Shown here: positions 5,441-8,591 of the stretch, piece after piece
How positions within the stretch are numbered: position 1 is the first letter of the stretch
Layout: every line of letters begins with the position of its first letter
Source: Ardenticatenia bacterium
GTDB taxonomy: Bacteria > Chloroflexota > Anaerolineae > Promineifilales > Promineifilaceae
Direction: 5' to 3'
DNA length: 8,591 bases
Assembly: GCA_014237545.1 (NCBI GenBank)
Contig: JAACJX010000539.1
Location: 1-8,591, forward strand
Made by a program: the position numbers and the translations under genes
The notes under the pieces: generated by a model
Told to the model about the DNA's origin: nothing
Databases searched by the model: none
Seen by the model: only the letters and a program-made list of their open reading frames with translations

Positions 5441-7807
5441 TTACTGACGCCGCATGGCGATCTTCATGTCGGATTCCGTATCCGGGATTAGCTCGCCGGA
5501 CAGATCGATCGTGACACGCTTAATGGTCCCGGTGAAGGCGAACTTACCGCTGTATTCCTCTGGCGCCGCGGGGTCGCCGGCGTCGTAGCCGCAGGAAAGG
5601 CCCTGCGTCCCGAATATGAACAGGATCGAGTAGGGCATATCAATGCTGCCCACCAGCTTGCGGTTGATGTAGATCTGGCCTCGGGCTGGCACCCCATACC
5701 CTTCGGCAGGGTTGGGCTTTCCGGTTGGCTCGAACTCGTAGCGCAGTTCGACTTCACCCGTCGGGATTGTATCGTTGGAATGCACCCAGAACTTATCGCG
5801 GCCGATGAAGTTGTACAGGAAGTGGAGTCGCTGGTCTTTAACAAAGAAGACGTAACCGCCAGTGCGCCCGCCCTGGGCCAGCAACACCCCCTCTGCACCG
5901 CCCTCAGGGATCACGACATCAGCCGTAATGCTCCACGGCCGGTTGTAGAGTTTAGGCGTGGCGGCGAAGGGGATCGACGATCCGCCGGGGTAAAGGACGA
6001 TCTTGTTCCTCGGCTTGGCGATGGTCGGGCGCTCCACGACGAGGCGGCTGCGTACATCGCCGTCGATGGGCAGAACGTTGTACTTGCCCGCTTCGGCCCA
6101 CCAGCGACCGATCATTTCGATCAGCTTGTCGCCCTGTTCGGCGGCCAGGTTGTGGCATTCAGAGTAATCCTCGTCCACGTGGTAGAGCTCCCAATCGTGG
6201 GTCTCGATGTCCATGAGAACCTCGTTGGGAATGGCGGAGCCAAAGGCGCGGCCCTTCTTAGCGGCCTCGGTAAAGCTGGTCCCCGGCCACGGGCAGACCG
6301 CCCGCCAGCCGTCGTGATAGATCGACCGGTGGCCGAACATCTCGAAGTACTGGGTGTAGTGGTTGCTGGGTGCAGCCGCGTCGTTGAAGGTGTGGGCGAA
6401 GCTGATCCCATCGATAGGCGCTTGGGTCACGCCGCGGATGCTCTCCGGCGCTTCCATGCCCAAGGCTTCCAAAACGGTCGGAACCAGATCGATGGCGTGC
6501 CCGTACTGCGTCCGGATTTCGCCACGCCCCTGGATCGCTTTGGGCCACGACACGATGCAGGCGTCGGTGGCGCCGCCGCGATAGGTCTCGCGCTTCCAGC
6601 GGCGGAAGGGCGTGTTGCCGGCGTTGGCCCAGCCCCAGGCGTAGTGGTTGAGGCTCTCGACGCCGCCCAACTGGTCGATCATCTTGAGATTATCTGCGAG
6701 CGATTCTTTGACATTATTGAAGAAGAACATCTCGTTGAGCGAGCCCACCGGCCCACCCTCGGAGCTGGCGCCATTGTCGGAGATGAGCACGATCAGCGTA
6801 TTGTCCAGCTCGCCAATCTCGCGCAGAAAATCGATGATGCGCCCGAAGTGGTAGTCGGTGAAGCTCATGTAGCCGGCATAGACTTCCATCATACGGGCAT
6901 ACAACCGCTTGGCGTCATCCGGCAGCGTGTCCCACACCGGCACGTCCGGGTGGGCATGCGCCGATAGTTCGGTGCCCGGCGGGAGGATGCCCATCTCGAG
7001 CTGGCGTTGGTGGACGATCTTGCGGTATTCGTCCCAGCCCATGTCGAATTTGCCCTTGTACTTATCGGCCCACTCCTTGGGCACGTGGTGCGGGGCGTGG
7101 CCGGCGCCTGTAGCGTAATACATAAAGAAGGGCTTGTCCGGCGCGTTGACCTGGGAATCCTGGATGAACTCGATGGCCTTGTCAGCCAGGTCGGCGCTCA
7201 GGTGATAGCCTTCCTCTGGCTGCTTGGGCTGTTCGACCTCGTGGTTATCGTAGACCAGCTCCGGATACCACTGGTGGGTTTCTCCGCCCAGGAAGCCGTA
7301 GTAACGCTCGAAGCCGCGCCCCAGGGGCCAGCGATCGTAGGGGCCGGCGGGTGTGGTGTGTTCGGGGGGCGTCAGGTGCCACTTCCCGATGCAGAAGGTG
7401 TTGTAGCCCTTCTGCAGCAGCATCTCGCTGAGCATGCCCTTGTCGAAGGGCAGCGTGCCGTTGTAGCCGGGATAGCCGGTGGCGGTCTCGGTAATCGAGG
7501 CCATCCCGACCGAATGGTGATTGCGTCCAGTCAGGATGCAAGCGCGCGTGGGCGAGCAGACCGCCGTGGTGTTCATGTTGGTGTAGCGCAGGCCGTTATC
7601 GGCCAGGCTGTCGATGACGGGTGTCTCGACCAACCCGCCGAAGCAGGACAACTGGCCGTAGCCGACATCGTCCAGTACGAAGAAGAGCACGTTGGGCGCG
7701 CTCTCCGAGGGGCGCGGCGAATCCGGCCAGGCCGGGGACGACTCTTCGGTCGTGCGTCCGATGACCCCGGTGAAGGGGGTCCCATCTTTGTAAGTCTTGA
7801 GAGCCAT
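5441..7807 (-). CDS. Type I (formylglycine-dependent) arylsulfatase with C-terminal beta-sandwich domain
   Basis: Hydrolyses sulfate esters to an alcohol or phenol plus sulfate. 788 residues, about the length of the large mycobacterial AtsA-type arylsulfatases. Sulfatase core at residues 38 to about 570. LDDVGYGQ (45-52) supplies metal ligands D46 and D47. CSPTRACILTGR (84-95) holds C84, the residue a formylglycine-generating enzyme would oxidise, with R88 in the C-x-P-x-R motif. Further likely active-site residues are GKWHL (K142, H144), GHAPHH (H237), ISDNG (D344, N345) and K405 in FRRWKRETYRGG. Residues 600-775 look like a lectin-type jelly roll (TADVVIPEGGAEGVLLAQGG, GQIYINRKLVG). There is no N-terminal signal peptide: the start MALKTYKDGTPF is polar, so action in the cytoplasm is inferred. 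No modifying-enzyme gene is in view. ATG 7805-7807 has AAGGAG (complement of 7813-7818) 5 nt upstream. The natural ester is unknown. Confidence 0.97.
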   Translation of the reverse strand: MALKTYKDGTPFTGVIGRTTEESSPAWPDSPRPSESAPNVLFFVLDDVGYGQLSCFGGLVETPVIDSLADNGLRYTNMNTTAVCSPTRACILTGRNHHSVGMASITETATGYPGYNGTLPFDKGMLSEMLLQKGYNTFCIGKWHLTPPEHTTPAGPYDRWPLGRGFERYYGFLGGETHQWYPELVYDNHEVEQPKQPEEGYHLSADLADKAIEFIQDSQVNAPDKPFFMYYATGAGHAPHHVPKEWADKYKGKFDMGWDEYRKIVHQRQLEMGILPPGTELSAHAHPDVPVWDTLPDDAKRLYARMMEVYAGYMSFTDYHFGRIIDFLREIGELDNTLIVLISDNGASSEGGPVGSLNEMFFFNNVKESLADNLKMIDQLGGVESLNHYAWGWANAGNTPFRRWKRETYRGGATDACIVSWPKAIQGRGEIRTQYGHAIDLVPTVLEALGMEAPESIRGVTQAPIDGISFAHTFNDAAAPSNHYTQYFEMFGHRSIYHDGWRAVCPWPGTSFTEAAKKGRAFGSAIPNEVLMDIETHDWELYHVDEDYSECHNLAAEQGDKLIEMIGRWWAEAGKYNVLPIDGDVRSRLVVERPTIAKPRNKIVLYPGGSSIPFAATPKLYNRPWSITADVVIPEGGAEGVLLAQGGRTGGYVFFVKDQRLHFLYNFIGRDKFWVHSNDTIPTGEVELRYEFEPTGKPNPAEGYGVPARGQIYINRKLVGSIDMPYSILFIFGTQGLSCGYDAGDPAAPEEYSGKFAFTGTIKRVTIDLSGELIPDTESDMKIAMRRQ

Positions 7808-7905
7808 TTTTTCTCCTTATCAAATGTGTCAATCGAAAGATGCGGGCGGTGCCGGGTCGAGACTGAGGCTGAAATTTACTTGCCTCACCAGGAGTCGGAT
7901 TTGCC

Positions 7906-7920
7906 CGATCAGTGTGATCG
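7906..7920 (-). other. Short inverted repeat after the META lipoprotein gene
   Basis: CGATCA (7906-7911), GTG, TGATCG (7915-7920) is a perfect 6-bp repeat 9 nt beyond the lipoprotein stop. It could be a small hairpin or an operator for the sulfatase gene, whose start is about 100 nt further on. The rest of this 122-nt gap shows no other clear structure apart from the sulfatase ribosome binding site. Confidence 0.35.
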
Positions 7921-7929
7921 ATCCTGTTA

Positions 7930-8403
7930 CTACGGTGCCGCGCCGCCGTTGCTGAACAGCATTTGCTGAGCGCCGCCCGCCGTCTGAAGGTTCAAGCCAC
8001 CAGCGCCATCCGGACCCCCGGCGGCCACTTCATCGAGCAAGTTCAGGAATTGTTGGTCCATGGAGCCTATATCACAAGCCGCCATGACGTCCGGCGTCAC
8101 GGAGATGGAAAAGCCGTTTTGCTGGGAGTAGGTTCCGGAGAACGTATTGCAATCGGCTTGGCCCGTCGTTGTCCCGTCGGTATTAAAGACGATGGTATAC
8201 TTGTCCGGGTCAGGCACTCGGGTTGAACTGCCGGCCGCCACGTCGTTGAGCGTTTGCCACTTCCAGACGATGCCCGTGATGGCGTTCGCATCGGCCGGAG
8301 CGGCTGTGGCCGGCGTTTCGGGCGTGTCCGTCGAGGTGCAGGCTACCGCCAGCAACCCCACGATCAAGACCATTAATACGACTACTAAATATTTGGGTTT
8401 CAT
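7930..8403 (-). CDS. META/HslJ-domain lipoprotein
   Basis: 157 residues, predicted to be a lipid-anchored protein on the outer face of the cytoplasmic membrane. A basic start (MKPK), hydrophobic stretch (5-21) and lipobox-like LAVAC place the lipidated cysteine at C22. A Thr/Pro/Ala linker follows (23-41). The META domain runs from ITGIVWKWQTL (42-52) through YTIVFNTDG (69-77), GQADCNTFSGTY (81-92) and VMAACDIGSMDQQFLNLL (106-123) to the end. C85 and C110 sit at the two conserved cysteine positions of the family. META domains occur in HslJ (heat-inducible, novobiocin resistance) and in many secreted proteins of unknown role. The sequence style resembles Chloroflexota lipoproteins, which is an inference. 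GGAG (complement of 8412-8415) lies 8 nt before ATG 8401-8403. A 47-nt gap separates it from the upstream partial gene. Confidence 0.88.
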   Translation of the reverse strand: MKPKYLVVVLMVLIVGLLAVACTSTDTPETPATAAPADANAITGIVWKWQTLNDVAAGSSTRVPDPDKYTIVFNTDGTTTGQADCNTFSGTYSQQNGFSISVTPDVMAACDIGSMDQQFLNLLDEVAAGGPDGAGGLNLQTAGGAQQMLFSNGGAAP

Positions 8404-8450
8404 ATCCTTATCTCCATTTGGGCTGCCGGTATGTCTACCGTCTCACCCAG

Positions 8451-8591
8451 CTATTTCTCCAAGGCGACAGCCGGTGGCGCGGCCGCCTCGACGTGTTGAC
8501 TCATCCGCCTGGCGGTTGGGATCAAGATCAGCGGCGTGATGATGGAAGCCACCAGCACAAACGGCAGCGTCATCGTGCCGGAAAAATTCAA
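8451..8591 (-). CDS. C-terminal end of an unidentified membrane protein (5' end outside the window)
   Basis: An open frame enters from the right edge and ends at TAG 8451-8453, showing 46 residues. It contains a hydrophobic helix, TLPFVLVASIITPLILIPTA, followed by a positively charged ARRMSQ and an Ala/Pro/Glu tail ending VALEK. This pattern (helix, then arginines, then a short polar tail) fits the last transmembrane segment of an inner-membrane protein with a cytoplasmic C-terminus. The frame has no internal stop, and the next gene's ribosome site follows 47 nt later with the same orientation. Nothing in 46 residues identifies the family. Confidence 0.6.
   Translation of the reverse strand: MNFSGTMTLPFVLVASIITPLILIPTARRMSQHVEAAAPPAVALEK

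Noticed and set aside
7827..7832. TTGACA on the minus strand just upstream of the sulfatase gene, as a -35 box
   Set aside because: A -10 box at 16-18 nt spacing would fall on the start codon, and the bases there (AATGGC) do not resemble TATAAT.
5780..7969. Long plus-strand open frames (5780-6967, 395 codons; 7007-7969, 320 codons) opposite the sulfatase gene
   Set aside because: They lie almost wholly antisense to a clearly conserved sulfatase and show no recognisable domain. High GC content produces such stop-free antisense frames.
8427..8440. CGGTA-TGTC-TACCG inverted repeat before the lipoprotein gene
   Set aside because: A 5-bp stem in a 47-nt gap is expected by chance and has no supporting context.

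Overview
The window is a run of eight genes, all read from the minus strand, with no gap above about 125 nt. No mobile element, rRNA, tRNA or CRISPR array was seen. The sequence is GC-rich, with plus-strand shadow frames typical of such DNA. The small META-domain lipoprotein (W-K-W after the lipid anchor, VPDP-x-x-Y-T, GQADCN-x-F-SGTY, MAAC) resembles a lipoprotein type I associate with Chloroflexota (Anaerolineae/Caldilineae-like bacteria). That assignment is an inference from style, not a proven placement.

In transcription order (high to low coordinates): (1) the C-terminal tail of an unidentified membrane protein (8451-8591, 5' end outside the window); (2) a META/HslJ-type lipoprotein (7930-8403); (3) a 788-residue type I arylsulfatase with a formylglycine motif and a C-terminal beta-sandwich (5441-7807); (4) an HdeD-like DUF308 six-helix membrane protein (4756-5328); (5) a DUF1269 protein with a glycine-rich membrane hairpin (4144-4647); (6) an AI-2E/PerM-family transporter (2968-4026); (7) a divergent ClC anion channel/transporter (1658-2938); (8) a SulP anion permease with a STAS domain (1-1636, 3' end outside the window).

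The last three genes are packed tightly (29 and 21 nt apart) and look like one translationally linked unit. The four gaps before them (108-122 nt) follow one plan: a DNA inverted repeat about 7-20 nt after the stop codon of the preceding gene, then the ribosome binding site of the next gene. None of these hairpins has a clear U-tract, so they may be partial terminators or mRNA processing/stability elements rather than full stops.

Functionally the cluster joins a sulfate-ester hydrolase without a visible export signal to two anion transport families (SulP, ClC) and to envelope/acid-stress-type proteins (HdeD-like, META/HslJ-like, DUF1269). A working hypothesis is that it handles sulfate, protons and anion balance after intracellular sulfate-ester cleavage, or forms a general envelope-stress locus. 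The ClC protein is the most unusual member, because it keeps the gating glutamate but lacks the usual selectivity-serine motif and the proton glutamate.
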